Origin: UBA5158 sp963692955
Lineage (GTDB): Bacteria; Pseudomonadota; Gammaproteobacteria; DSM-16500
Assembly: GCA_963692955.1 (NCBI GenBank)
Contig: OY843587.1
Location: forward strand, 1,612,001-1,676,000
Reading direction: 5' to 3'
Length of the DNA stretch: 64,000 bases
Shown here: in pieces, positions 35,153 to 44,208 of the stretch
Position numbering within the stretch: position 1 is the stretch's first letter
How the letters are laid out: every line of letters begins with the position of its first letter
Notes under the pieces: model-generated
Told to the model about the DNA's origin: nothing
What the model saw: only the letters and a program-made list of their open reading frames with translations
Database searches by the model: none
Translations under genes and position numbers: made by a program

Positions 35153-37336
35153 ATGGTCACTACAAAAGAAAAATTCGTTTATCACGAAAATGGTGAAATC
35201 GATCTGGATGCATGGCTCAATCAGATCCGGACGACACATCACCTTGAAAAAATCGACCTCATCGACCAAGCCGCTCACCTCGCCCAAGACGCCAGTAAAG
35301 GCTTAACGACTTTTTACGGTCAGCCTTGCCTAGAGCAAGGTTTGGAAATGGCGCAAATTATTTTAAAATTAGAACTCGATCCAGAAGCTGTCGCCGCCGC
35401 GATTTTGATGAGCAGCGTGCAGCATACGCGCTTGACGCCTGAAACCGTTTCGGAAAAACTCGGCGAGAACGTCACGAAATTAATTCGCGGCGTGCAGCAA
35501 ATGGACGCTATCCGCGCGCTGCAAAAAAAAGACGATAAATCCCAAAATCAAATTCAAATCGATCGCTTACGCAAATTATTTTTAGCGATGGTGTCCGACA
35601 TCCGCGTCGTTATCATCAAATTGGCGGAACGCACCTGCGTGATGCGCGGCATTAAAAATATAAATCCTGCCGAGCGCCGTGATATCGCGCAAACCACGAT
35701 GGACTTGTACGCCCCGCTCGCGAACCGTTTAGGTATCGGGCAGTTAAAATGGGAATTAGAAGATATTGCTTTTCATTATAACGATCCCCTCACTTACAAA
35801 ACGATCGCGAAATATTTAGCGGAACGCCGCGTTGACCGTGAAAATCATATTCAAATGATACAAACACGCTTGAAAGAAAAACTCACCGAAGCAAATATTA
35901 AAGGTGAAATTTCCGGTCGTGCCAAGCATATTTATAGTATCTATGCCAAAATGCAGCGCAAAGAAACGGATTTATCGAACATTTATGATTTCAGCGCCAT
36001 CCGAATTCTTGTGCCCACCATTCAAGATTGTTACACCGCATTGAGCATCGTGCATGGCGAGTGGGAACATATTCAAAAAGAATTTGACGATTACATTACG
36101 ACGCCCAAACCCAATGGCTATCGCTCTATTCACACTGCCGTGGTCGGCCCTGGTGGTAAGAATTTTGAAATTCAAATCCGCACACCGGAAATGCACGAAG
36201 AATCCGAACGCGGCGTCGCGGCGCATTGGTTATATAAAGAAGGGAAAGCGCAGCCATCCGGTTATGAAGCCAAAATTATTTTTCTGCGCCAACTGTTAGA
36301 TTGGCACCGCGATGTCGCTTCGCAAAATGAAAAAGCCAACCCTGCCTATGATGAATTACTCACCGACCGCGTTTATGTGTTCACACCGGCAGGTGATATT
36401 TTAGATTTACCGAATGGGGCGACGCCGCTAGATTGCGCGTACCACATTCACAGTGAAGTCGGGAATCATTGCCGCGGCGCTAAAATAAACGGGCATATCG
36501 TGCAGTTGACGTATGCTTTGCGCACCGGCGATCAGGTGGAAATTTTAACAAACCCCAAAGGCGTTCCGAGCCGCGATTGGTTGAATAGTTCGTTTGGTTA
36601 TTTGAAAACGCCACGTGCGATCGCGAAAGTCGCGCATTATTTCCGACAATTGGATATGAACCAGCATGTTGAAAATGGCCGCCGCATTTTGGAACGTGAA
36701 TTTTCACGGCAACATCCAAACATCCAAAAGCTCGCGAACCATTTCGGTTTAAAAGATGAAGAGACTTTTTTAGCAACGTTAGGCAGAGGCCAAATTCGCC
36801 CCGCGCAAATTTCTCATTTCATCGAAGCGCAGCATGAGCATAAGCCCGTCACCACGGTGCAAGTCACAAAAAAATTAACGGAAAAATCCAAAGGCATGAA
36901 TATCGCCGGGATTTCTGATTTAATGACGCGTATCGCACTGTGCTGCAAACCGATTCCGGGCGATGATATCATCGGTTTTATCACGCAAGGCCGCGGCGTG
37001 GCGATTCACAAAAAAAGTTGCAATAACATCGCGCATTTAAACCCGCAAGAAAACAGCCGGCTGATGGACATCGCTTGGGACAGTGGGCACGCGGGCAGTT
37101 ATTACGTCGATTTACAAATTCGCGCCCATGCCAAAGATAATTTATTAAAAGAGGTCACTACTTTGCTAGCCAATGCGAAGATAAATTTAATTAATTTCAA
37201 TTCGAACATCAACCGTAATAACATGTTGATTATCACTTTGACTGTGCAAATTCATGCCCTCAGTCAATTAAAGGATTTATTGAGTCAAATTACCCATTTA
37301 TCCGGGGTCATTGAAGCGAAGCGCATGAGTAACTAG
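35153..37336 (+). CDS. relA: GTP pyrophosphokinase RelA, (p)ppGpp synthetase
   Basis: RelA makes (p)ppGpp on stalled ribosomes during amino-acid starvation. The hydrolase region is degenerate: SSVQHT stands where active enzymes have the HD metal motif, so this is RelA rather than SpoT. The synthetase domain has DFSAIRILV and KPNGYRSIHT. A TGS domain follows (VYVFTPAGDILDLPNGATPLD), then a conserved-Cys region (LCCKPIPGDDI) and a C-terminal ACT domain. The 727 residues are normal. In Legionella the stringent response feeds the LetAS differentiation switch, which fits the Hpt gene directly downstream. Confidence 0.95.
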   Translation: MVTTKEKFVYHENGEIDLDAWLNQIRTTHHLEKIDLIDQAAHLAQDASKGLTTFYGQPCLEQGLEMAQIILKLELDPEAVAAAILMSSVQHTRLTPETVSEKLGENVTKLIRGVQQMDAIRALQKKDDKSQNQIQIDRLRKLFLAMVSDIRVVIIKLAERTCVMRGIKNINPAERRDIAQTTMDLYAPLANRLGIGQLKWELEDIAFHYNDPLTYKTIAKYLAERRVDRENHIQMIQTRLKEKLTEANIKGEISGRAKHIYSIYAKMQRKETDLSNIYDFSAIRILVPTIQDCYTALSIVHGEWEHIQKEFDDYITTPKPNGYRSIHTAVVGPGGKNFEIQIRTPEMHEESERGVAAHWLYKEGKAQPSGYEAKIIFLRQLLDWHRDVASQNEKANPAYDELLTDRVYVFTPAGDILDLPNGATPLDCAYHIHSEVGNHCRGAKINGHIVQLTYALRTGDQVEILTNPKGVPSRDWLNSSFGYLKTPRAIAKVAHYFRQLDMNQHVENGRRILEREFSRQHPNIQKLANHFGLKDEETFLATLGRGQIRPAQISHFIEAQHEHKPVTTVQVTKKLTEKSKGMNIAGISDLMTRIALCCKPIPGDDIIGFITQGRGVAIHKKSCNNIAHLNPQENSRLMDIAWDSGHAGSYYVDLQIRAHAKDNLLKEVTTLLANAKINLINFNSNINRNNMLIITLTVQIHALSQLKDLLSQITHLSGVIEAKRMSN

Positions 37337-37366
37337 GCAAATGCATGAATTATCTTTATACTTATG

Positions 37367-37396
37367 TTGAGCGACACACTTTACATTTTTTATAAT
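37367..37396 (+). promoter_or_regulatory. Sigma-70 promoter of the Hpt gene
   Basis: TTGAGC (37367-37372), an 18-base spacer and TATAAT (37391-37396) stand 37 bases ahead of the Hpt ATG, so the gene need not depend on relA read-through. Confidence 0.6.
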
Positions 37397-37433
37397 TTAG
37401 TTCACATTTAATATCACAAAATGGACTTATGAA

Positions 37434-37772
37434 ATGCAGACTATGAATAAACTTGTTATTGATTGGGATCTTGGTACTAAGCTAGCCGGCAATAAGCCTG
37501 AGCTGGCTAAAGAAATATTGAATTTATTAATCAAAAATCTCCCCACGGAATTAGAACAGATTAAACAAGCAAAAGAAAAAATGAATTATCATTTGCTGTT
37601 AAAGCATGTTCACAAATTACACGGAGCAGTCTCCTATTGCGGTGCGCCGCGCCTTAAAAACGCCCTTTTGAATTATGAAAATGCTTTGAAGAGTGGCGAT
37701 ACCAAAACGCTAGAGGCGTATTACGCCGATCTTGAGTATGAAATAAAACAATTGATCGACCAATCAGTCTAG
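37434..37772 (+). CDS. Stand-alone Hpt (histidine phosphotransfer) protein
   Basis: This 112-residue protein is a single Hpt domain. The phosphoacceptor His is near residue 60 in HKLHGAVSYCGAPRLK, a form very close to the C-terminal Hpt of BarA/GacS/LetS hybrid kinases. The N-terminal IDWDLGTKLAGNKPELAKE also matches that Hpt. In E. coli, barA is a neighbour of rlmD-relA. Here only the Hpt is found beside relA, so it may be a split-off module of a LetS-type kinase or serve another hybrid kinase lacking Hpt. It has its own promoter. The phosphorelay partner is not in the window. Confidence 0.85.
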   Translation: MQTMNKLVIDWDLGTKLAGNKPELAKEILNLLIKNLPTELEQIKQAKEKMNYHLLLKHVHKLHGAVSYCGAPRLKNALLNYENALKSGDTKTLEAYYADLEYEIKQLIDQSV

Positions 37773-37777
37773 CAAAA

Positions 37778-38503
37778 ATGAATCCCCCACCGTCCTGGCC
37801 TCCTGATTACCATCTTAAAAGAAGCAGGCGATCGCACTACGTTAAATTAAAAACGTCGATGAAAAACGGCTTGGAATTAATCGTGCCAATGCGTTTCAAT
37901 GAAAGACATATTCCGCATATTTTAGAGACCAATAAAGAATGGATCCAAAAACAACTTACTAAAATCCATAAAGAATTGAAGACGATCAGAGAGGCGGATT
38001 TACCCGAAGAAATTTCATTCCCCATCGCCAGACAAAAATGGAAAGTTCAATATGTGCAAAGTAATAATAAACATTTGCAAGTGATCGCCCGTCCGCAAAA
38101 AGAATTAGTTTTATTGGGTAACGTTGCGAATAAAAAAGCGGTCTACAAATTATTATTAGCGTGGGTGAAACAACAGTCGCAACTGCATTTACCCAAATTG
38201 CTCGATGAATTAAGCGAAGAAACCGGCTTAAAATACCATCGCATTTCTATCCGCAGCCAGCGCACGCGTTGGGGCAGCTGCACCTACCGCAAAATTATCA
38301 ATGTGAATTTCAAATTAGTGTTATTACCAAATCATTTGGTACGCCACATTTTAATTCATGAATTATGTCATACCCGATACATGAATCACGCGCCGCGGTT
38401 TTGGCGTTTGGTCGCGAGTTTTGATAAAGATTGGGAGCAATATAGCCGAGAAACCCGCGTCGCGGACCAATTGCTGCCGTTGTGGATCGTGAATTTATTT
38501 TAA
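37778..38503 (+). CDS. YgjP-like zinc metallopeptidase (M48/SprT-type fold)
   Basis: The 241-residue protein belongs to the YgjP/DUF45 family of zinc-dependent metalloprotease-like proteins. The family marks are SQRTRWGSCT and the zinc site HELCHTRYMNHAPRFW, in which the two His of HELCH and a downstream His are ligands. The physiological substrate of this family is not well known. It starts 5 bases after the Hpt gene, so the two are probably co-transcribed, although no functional link is obvious. Its last 4 bases overlap the end of the convergent ttcA. Confidence 0.85.
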   Translation: MNPPPSWPPDYHLKRSRRSHYVKLKTSMKNGLELIVPMRFNERHIPHILETNKEWIQKQLTKIHKELKTIREADLPEEISFPIARQKWKVQYVQSNNKHLQVIARPQKELVLLGNVANKKAVYKLLLAWVKQQSQLHLPKLLDELSEETGLKYHRISIRSQRTRWGSCTYRKIINVNFKLVLLPNHLVRHILIHELCHTRYMNHAPRFWRLVASFDKDWEQYSRETRVADQLLPLWIVNLF

Positions 38504-39336
38504 AACGCTAATTCACTTTGGATGATATCAGCAGAAAGTTCCGCGCTAACTTCGTCAGAAAGTAATTGCTGATCGTCTAACGCTTGGAAATCCCAATTTT
38601 TTTTATCCATCAATTGACTGAGCCGCACGCTGGTTAGCGCATGCAACATGTTACTGGGGATTTTTGGATTTTCTTGCGCTAATTGATGAATCAACATTTT
38701 CACGCGCTGGCGCATGAGATTTTCTTGCGAACCGCACAAGTTACACGGAATGATGGGGAACTGCTGTTCTTGCGCGTATTTAATAATATCCTTTTCTTGG
38801 CAATATGCTAATGGCCGGATGACCATATTGCGCTTGTTGTCACTCAATAATTTTGGTGGCATCGAACGGATTTCGCCGCTATAAAAAATCGACATTAGCA
38901 ATGTCGTTATCATGTCATCGCGATGATGGCCTAAAGCGATTTTGTTAAAACCATTTTCTTCCGCGTAACGGTAAATGATACCGCGGCGCAAGCGTGAGCA
39001 TAGCGAACAGTAAGTGTTGCCCTCAGGAATTTTTTCTTTGACGATCGAGTACGTGTCTTCCGTTAAAATCTTATAAGAAATCTCATGTCTTTCCAACCAA
39101 GCGCGCATGTTGGTATCATTCCAACCCGGGTGCGATTGATCGAGCGTGAACGCAAAAATTTCGAATTTGTTATAACGTCTTTTTAGCAATTGCAGAATGC
39201 GCAGCAGCGTGTATGAGTCTTTGCCGCCGGATAGACACACCATCACCCTATCGCCGGCTTTAATCATCTTAAAATCAGCGATGGCTTTGCCGGTATAATG
39301 CAGCAATTTTTTTTCGACAATAGAATCTCTAGGCAC
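38500..39336 (-). CDS. ttcA: tRNA 2-thiocytidine biosynthesis protein TtcA
   Basis: TtcA thiolates C32 of certain tRNAs with a [4Fe-4S] cluster. The ATP-pyrophosphatase loop is SGGKDSYTLL, and the cluster Cys residues lie in CSLCSRLRRG and IPCNLCGSQENL. The 278-residue length is slightly below that of E. coli. The start is GTG at 39336 with CCGGAG upstream on the minus strand. It is a single gene convergent with the metallopeptidase gene. Confidence 0.94.
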   Translation of the reverse strand: MPRDSIVEKKLLHYTGKAIADFKMIKAGDRVMVCLSGGKDSYTLLRILQLLKRRYNKFEIFAFTLDQSHPGWNDTNMRAWLERHEISYKILTEDTYSIVKEKIPEGNTYCSLCSRLRRGIIYRYAEENGFNKIALGHHRDDMITTLLMSIFYSGEIRSMPPKLLSDNKRNMVIRPLAYCQEKDIIKYAQEQQFPIIPCNLCGSQENLMRQRVKMLIHQLAQENPKIPSNMLHALTSVRLSQLMDKKNWDFQALDDQQLLSDEVSAELSADIIQSELAF

Positions 39337-39427
39337 ACTGTTCTCCGGTTACTTGCTAAGATGCGAATTGTATTACTATTAGGCGGGATTTCAAAGAATT
39401 ATGCGCGGGAGGTGTCATTTTTTTAGG

Positions 39428-39486
39428 TAAAAAAATCAACACGCTACAGTATCGAGCGGTCACCTGCTCCCTTGGCAACGTGTTGA
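39428..39486 (-). terminator. Terminator of the cold-shock gene
   Basis: TCAACACG (39436-39443) and CGTGTTGA (39479-39486) form a perfect 8-bp outer stem; an inner GAGC...GCTC pair lies in the loop. On the minus strand the stem is followed by TTTTTTT, so it ends the transcript of the gene at 39522. Confidence 0.7.
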
Positions 39487-39521
39487 CAGTAAAAAAGATC
39501 TATACCGAAGTAAGGTCTAAT

Positions 39522-39737
39522 TTATTCGACGACTGATACGTCTTCTGCCTGCAAGCCTTTTTGGCCTTGAGCTACGGAGAACTCAACGCGTTGACCTTCT
39601 TCCAAAGAGCGATAGCCATCACCCCGGATAGCGCGGAAATGCACGAACACATCGCCACCTTGATCACGTTGGATGAAGCCATAACCTTTACTATTATTGA
39701 ACCACTTAACAGTGCCATTTTCGCGAGATGTTGACAT
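39522..39737 (-). CDS. Cold-shock domain protein (CspA family)
   Basis: This 71-residue single cold-shock domain is a nucleic-acid chaperone that melts RNA structure. RNP1 is KGYGFIQRD and RNP2 is VFVHFRAI; the start GTVKWFNNSKGYGF is canonical. A TATACT -10 candidate lies near 39826 on the minus strand, leaving a 5' leader of about 80 bases, as is common for csp mRNAs. The paralogue class (CspA, C, D or E) cannot be set from the sequence. Between this gene and the tRNA at 40037 no other gene is visible. Confidence 0.93.
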   Translation of the reverse strand: MSTSRENGTVKWFNNSKGYGFIQRDQGGDVFVHFRAIRGDGYRSLEEGQRVEFSVAQGQKGLQAEDVSVVE

Positions 39738-40036
39738 ACTAATTACCTATTCCAATTAACAAGGGAAATGAACCAAAGCTCTGAAAAATCCGTTCAAAAC
39801 TTCGACTACAAAATAAGTATATCAAAGAATTTTTAAACACGATATAGGACTAAAAATATATTCTTCTCAAGCGCTTAGGAGTTACAATCGAGGCGAAAAT
39901 GGCAAGAAAAAATGCCGTAAAAACAGTTGGTTTTTATTGCGTTGAATAGTGGTTTCGCCTAAGATTGCGGGCATGGGAAGAAATGTCCGTGAGTTGAATA
40001 AGCCTGGATTTTTTCACCGCTTTTAGTTCAAAAAAA

Positions 40037-40109
<73 letters not shown>

Positions 40110-40415
40110 GTATTAAATCAAATAGTTAAGTTGTAGCATGATTTCTTTGATTAATTATGGAGTCGGGCTTTCAAACCTTTCGGTAGTAGGGCCACGTTTT
40201 TTTAATATGATATGAACAGTATGACCGTAAGCGTTGGTAATGCACATCACTGAACGCTAACTCTGCCTTTCTTGTTTACTTGTTTCTCTTATTTGAAAAC
40301 ATTTCTAAGTACTGTGCTTACTGTAGTTGGTTTCAAGAGTGATATAGCAGTTGGTTTCACCCAAAATAAAGCGGATAAGAAGCTGACTGGTTTGAAAGAG
40401 AGAGGTAAGCGCCAT

Positions 40416-40450
40416 ATTGATTTTAATGTAAAATATTTATTAAAATCAAT
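40416..40450. repeat. Perfect 12-bp inverted repeat
   Basis: ATTGATTTTAAT (40416-40427) and ATTAAAATCAAT (40439-40450) are exact reverse complements across an 11-base AT-rich loop. It sits at the downstream edge of the IS66 tnpB remnant. It may be a terminator-like structure or the end of an inserted element. Confidence 0.7.
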
Positions 40451-40457
40451 AAAGAAG

Positions 40458-40845
40458 CTAGTATGGTGCCCTCTCTAGTCGACGATAAATCAAGTAAAAC
40501 AATTCATTTCATAATATAGCGCTTTCAATTAGTTGCCTGTTCGATTGCGAAATAAAAATAAATGGCCATCAACCGAATTCATTCTTAATGTTTCAGAAAC
40601 CAGTACGCAGAGTGTATCAATTGATTTGCGCTTGTCGGTTGGTGGTAGATGCAAATATATTTTTACCTCCTCTGATATCAACATGACAACAGCACCTCCA
40701 TCATGCGTTTAATATGCTCGCATCAATATGTGAAGGGATAAAGCATTGAAATCCGTTTGGTAATAAAATCTGAATATCGGAGGATGGGCTTTGCTCTGTC
40801 TTGTTAATTTTAATCGGTGTGAATACATTTAAAAAATAGTTTTAA
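40458..40845 (-). pseudogene. IS66 tnpA-tnpB remnant
   Basis: On the minus strand a TnpA tail is readable: FTPIKINKTEQSPSSDIQI, then LPNGFQCFIP, and after a one-base shift MMEVLLSC. Its stop overlaps the ATG (40684) of a TnpB start: MLISEEVKIYLHLPPTDKRK, then DGHLFLFRNRTGN and a stop at 40529. Past that, other frames read LKALYYEMNCF and YRRLERAPY. The order, the tnpA-tnpB overlap and the motifs PTDKRKS and HLFLFRNR are those of IS66 elements. Several frameshifts make it inactive. The remaining gap from 40846 to 41048 and that from 40110 to 40415 hold no gene I can identify. Confidence 0.75.
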
Positions 40846-41048
40846 TTATTAACTGATCGTGCCTTAGTTCCTTAAAAATAAATTAGTTAACTTGGATTTA
40901 GGTTGTTATGAAATGCCTTAGAACAGCGGTCATGAAAATATAACTTTAAATTTACCAGTAATGTTTCATACTGGCCTAGAAATTCGAAGTATTTGATTGT
41001 CCCTCTAAAATAATTCCGAGTAGAATACTCCAATATTTTAAAAAAGGG

Positions 41049-42161
41049 TTGCCTGTGCCAAACGCAAATTTGTTAAATGATTTGTATTATCACATAGTAG
41101 GTGATGTATGGATACTTGATGGTGGGTCGTCGTTGGTAACGCTTCAGAGTATCAGTGCTGCTATCAATATGTATCTTGCCAATGAAAGTACCCCGCAGAT
41201 CTATTTCTTTAACATCAATAATGCGTTATTCGAACACATGAAACATTATTTTTCCGGATTGAATTTTACCACGTTAGGTCTGGAACAAATGGGCTTCGCT
41301 GAGGTTTCTAATATTCTTACGTCTCTGCCGGAGTCTGTGACCACGATTGGAATTGAAAATCTTGCCAGGCGTCCGCTGGATACTTTTTATCGAAAGATAA
41401 AAGAGTTTTCGAAAAGTAAGCGTCACATTCATGTGATTTGTGGGCCCACTATACCTGATGATTATAAGGCGAAATTTCTCCTTTTGAATGGTCAAGTGAC
41501 TGAGGTATCAGAGCAGGATGCCACGCAAATGATAATCAAATCAGTAGCGACTGTTGTCAAAACAGAAAGAAATAAAAATAAAAAAAGAAAACATGACTTA
41601 AAGCCTGTTGTTGTAGAAACTTCTGCGGATCTTATAATTAGACAAATGAAACGTATCAAAGACCTCGAAGATGCTCTTGGAATGAATTCCAGTGCGCGTA
41701 CCTACATGAGTTTGCTTGAAGAGAATAAAATTCTGGATGAGCGTACCACTCAATTGACTATCGATGTGAAAAATTTAAATGATAGAAATACCTATCTGAC
41801 AAATCAATTAGAAAGTTCTAACAATAGACTTTTTGAACTTGACCGTCGCAGTCAAGGCTTAGGGGGGATTGCTGATTTCACCAGTGTGAAAACACAAACG
41901 TCCAAGAAAAGACAACCTGTTCATCTGCAAGGTTTGCTGAGTTCGAGTAGTCCTGTATTTCCTGCTAATCCTTTAGATACTTCTCCAGCATTCAGCAGTG
42001 CGAGTAGCAGTGTGAGTGCGTTTTCCCTTTCAAATTATTCATTATTTCCATCATGGATGGAATCATCATCGTCGTCGTCGTCAAGACAGCCCAAAATGAA
42101 ATTGGATGAAGCCTACATACCCTTAGGCGTAAATTTACAACAAAAAAGCTACAATAAGTAG
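41049..42161 (+). CDS. Unknown protein, paralogue of the 6820 gene, with coiled coil and Ser-rich tail
   Basis: No named family is recognised. Residues 1-160 resemble the protein at 6820, sharing an LP-x2-V-x2-IG segment (LPESVTTIGIENL) and an end in IHVICG, an LRR-like pattern. A basic cluster NKNKKRKHD near residue 177 resembles a nuclear localisation signal and matches the KKRK of the paralogue. A coiled coil covers about residues 210-280. The tail is Ser-rich with SNYSLFP and a run of seven Ser. The start is GTG with AAAGGG upstream; TAGAAT near 41021 is a -10 candidate. A secreted effector aimed at the host nucleus is a guess. Confidence 0.6.
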   Translation: MPVPNANLLNDLYYHIVGDVWILDGGSSLVTLQSISAAINMYLANESTPQIYFFNINNALFEHMKHYFSGLNFTTLGLEQMGFAEVSNILTSLPESVTTIGIENLARRPLDTFYRKIKEFSKSKRHIHVICGPTIPDDYKAKFLLLNGQVTEVSEQDATQMIIKSVATVVKTERNKNKKRKHDLKPVVVETSADLIIRQMKRIKDLEDALGMNSSARTYMSLLEENKILDERTTQLTIDVKNLNDRNTYLTNQLESSNNRLFELDRRSQGLGGIADFTSVKTQTSKKRQPVHLQGLLSSSSPVFPANPLDTSPAFSSASSSVSAFSLSNYSLFPSWMESSSSSSSRQPKMKLDEAYIPLGVNLQQKSYNK

Positions 42162-42207
42162 AATTTGAGTGTTATTATTGCTCAAGTAATTCTATGAGGA
42201 GTTCCCA

Positions 42208-44139
42208 ATGCTAGATCGCGTAAATCCTTCAAATCAACTTGCCAGCAAAGAGCGTCTTAATTCAGATTTGAGTTTGATGGCGGAGAAGATCCCTCAAATA
42301 ATGGAGAACAGTTTGAATAGCAGGCTGCGAAGTTTGCGTATGTCAGCCATTAGGATGATGAAAAAAGAACTGAATTATGCAAAGGAAAATCTGAATTCAG
42401 TCACTTCACGTCTCAACAGTTTTCTTTTTGATATGAAAACATTACTCGATAAAATGAATAGTGAAGAAATTCAGGATGATGAATGGAATAATCTAATACA
42501 TGATATAAGAGTGAGTTATTCACCACAAAAAATGAAAACCTGGCCAGGGTCAGATAGAGATTTTAAATTTCGATGTGCAATCCGGCATGGACTTGATTTA
42601 ATTTTCAAAGAACATACGCCTTTGCCAGATGAGTTGAATGCTGCTATTGAAAAAATTAATGAAATTGAAAGACTAGATTATCAGGACTTGCATAAAATAT
42701 TATTATCACTCTGTTACCATGCAGATGAAACAATAACGCCTGAGTACATCCAGCAATTTTTACCAGCCATCGCTCTGTTAATAGAAAAAAATCTCCTGTC
42801 TAAAATAAATTTTCTACGTTTGATTTTATGCAGCTATCCCGAAGGACAATACATTGGTCCTAATCAGCGAACGATGTTATACGACAGGTATGGCTCTGCA
42901 TTCTATCAGCGTTCACCAGTAGTACCTGAAACTACGCTCGCATTCATTAAACTGATGGCAAAGCTTGATATTTTAACGCAAAAGAATCTTGAATTACTTT
43001 TCAAGGTTATTGCTTTGAAAATAGGACGCAGGAAAGATAATTCTCTAGAAATAGTGTTGGAAAGATTCACGAATACTTGTGTCAGTGGAAATGTTGATAA
43101 TCATAATGATCTCTTCGAAACATTCATGAATAAGTGGTGCCAGAATAGATGTGCTTTAAATGATGAAGAAAGCCTTATCGCTGGTTTCACTGATTCTGAT
43201 CCTGCTGAACAGGCACGTATTCTTAGCACGACAAATTATTTGAATAATCTTCGTACCCAGTTAATTCAAAGACACGAAATTGAAGAAGATGCAATCGAAG
43301 AAGATAAGAATCCATTTGTTCGGTATTGTAGTCTTATGACGAATAATGTTGCAGACGTTGAAAATATTTTTAAGCACATGCCATTTTTGACGAAAATGAC
43401 TGCGAGTTTGTTACGAGATCATATTTACAGTGATTTTAATCTAAAGTTAGTGTTACGTTTTGCAGATAAGGCTGAACCCATTCATGCCGTCTACGAACTA
43501 CTTAGAGAAAATAAGACTTATGAAACTTCAACGGAAGCGCTCGAAGCCCTGATAAAAGTAGTCGAATTTATTGATTCTATCGCGCCGATGATACTCTGGC
43601 TGCAGCGAGAGTTGCGTACACCGGAAAATATAAAACTCATTTTGGATAACGCACCGTATGTGCCGGATTTGCTAGTGGTCTGCCGTTATGAATTGAGTAA
43701 TTTTAGTTTTTATGGAAAAGATGATACCCGTGCTCAGGTGGCGGAAATGTTAGTCATGAGAAATATGACAAATAGAATGGAATATTTATCTGCATTACGC
43801 AGAATTTATGATTTTGTGGTATTGCATCATATAGGCCCACGTTTCTTGAGACTGGAATCAAGACTAAAATTTGTAAAGTCTATCGCGGCAAACTTGGAAG
43901 CTGGTGCGAAAGAAAATATGACGGAAGAGGAAGCCACACAATTATATGATCTTGCAGATAGTACAGCGACTGAAGATGCCGTGTCGACTAACAAGAAATC
44001 GAGTCTCATTTCACGTTCAAATTACTCATTATTTCCTACGGTAAGGGATTCTTCATCTTCATCGTCGTCAGAAGCACGGCCAGTTGAACGGTATCCAAAT
44101 TTGAAAGAAGTCCTTTTAGCCATGCGTACTATAATTTAA
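42208..44139 (+). CDS. Unknown protein, short tandem paralogue with swapped tail
   Basis: The 643-residue protein is unknown, and mostly helical. Over about 595 residues it aligns with the protein at 44209, including identical stretches such as FDMKTLLDKMNSEEIQDDE and NMTNRMEYLSALR versus NMTDKMEYLSALR. After residue 593 it diverges: instead of the long C-terminal region it has a Ser-rich tail with RSNYSLFP and seven Ser in a row, like the tail of the upstream protein at 41049. GAGGAG precedes the ATG. The 46 bases ahead of the gene are repeated ahead of the paralogue, so the duplication included the control region. Confidence 0.65.
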   Translation: MLDRVNPSNQLASKERLNSDLSLMAEKIPQIMENSLNSRLRSLRMSAIRMMKKELNYAKENLNSVTSRLNSFLFDMKTLLDKMNSEEIQDDEWNNLIHDIRVSYSPQKMKTWPGSDRDFKFRCAIRHGLDLIFKEHTPLPDELNAAIEKINEIERLDYQDLHKILLSLCYHADETITPEYIQQFLPAIALLIEKNLLSKINFLRLILCSYPEGQYIGPNQRTMLYDRYGSAFYQRSPVVPETTLAFIKLMAKLDILTQKNLELLFKVIALKIGRRKDNSLEIVLERFTNTCVSGNVDNHNDLFETFMNKWCQNRCALNDEESLIAGFTDSDPAEQARILSTTNYLNNLRTQLIQRHEIEEDAIEEDKNPFVRYCSLMTNNVADVENIFKHMPFLTKMTASLLRDHIYSDFNLKLVLRFADKAEPIHAVYELLRENKTYETSTEALEALIKVVEFIDSIAPMILWLQRELRTPENIKLILDNAPYVPDLLVVCRYELSNFSFYGKDDTRAQVAEMLVMRNMTNRMEYLSALRRIYDFVVLHHIGPRFLRLESRLKFVKSIAANLEAGAKENMTEEEATQLYDLADSTATEDAVSTNKKSSLISRSNYSLFPTVRDSSSSSSSEARPVERYPNLKEVLLAMRTII

Positions 44140-44208
44140 CAAAAAGCTGCAATAAGCCAAATCTCAGTGTTATTATTGCTCAATTAATCCTTCATGTGGA
44201 GTTTCCTC

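Noticed and set aside
39436..39486. Small RNA between ttcA and the cold-shock gene
   Set aside because: The structure with its T7 tract on the minus strand is best explained as the terminator of the cold-shock gene.
40272..40478. Open frame of 68 codons on the plus strand
   Set aside because: It overlaps the minus-strand IS66 tnpB relic and the 12-bp inverted repeat; no ribosome site or family.
40855..40925. TTAA-N7-TTAG ahead of the 41049 gene, a weak PmrA-box candidate
   Set aside because: The -10 at the required distance (TTAGGT) is poor and the site is 150 bases from the gene.
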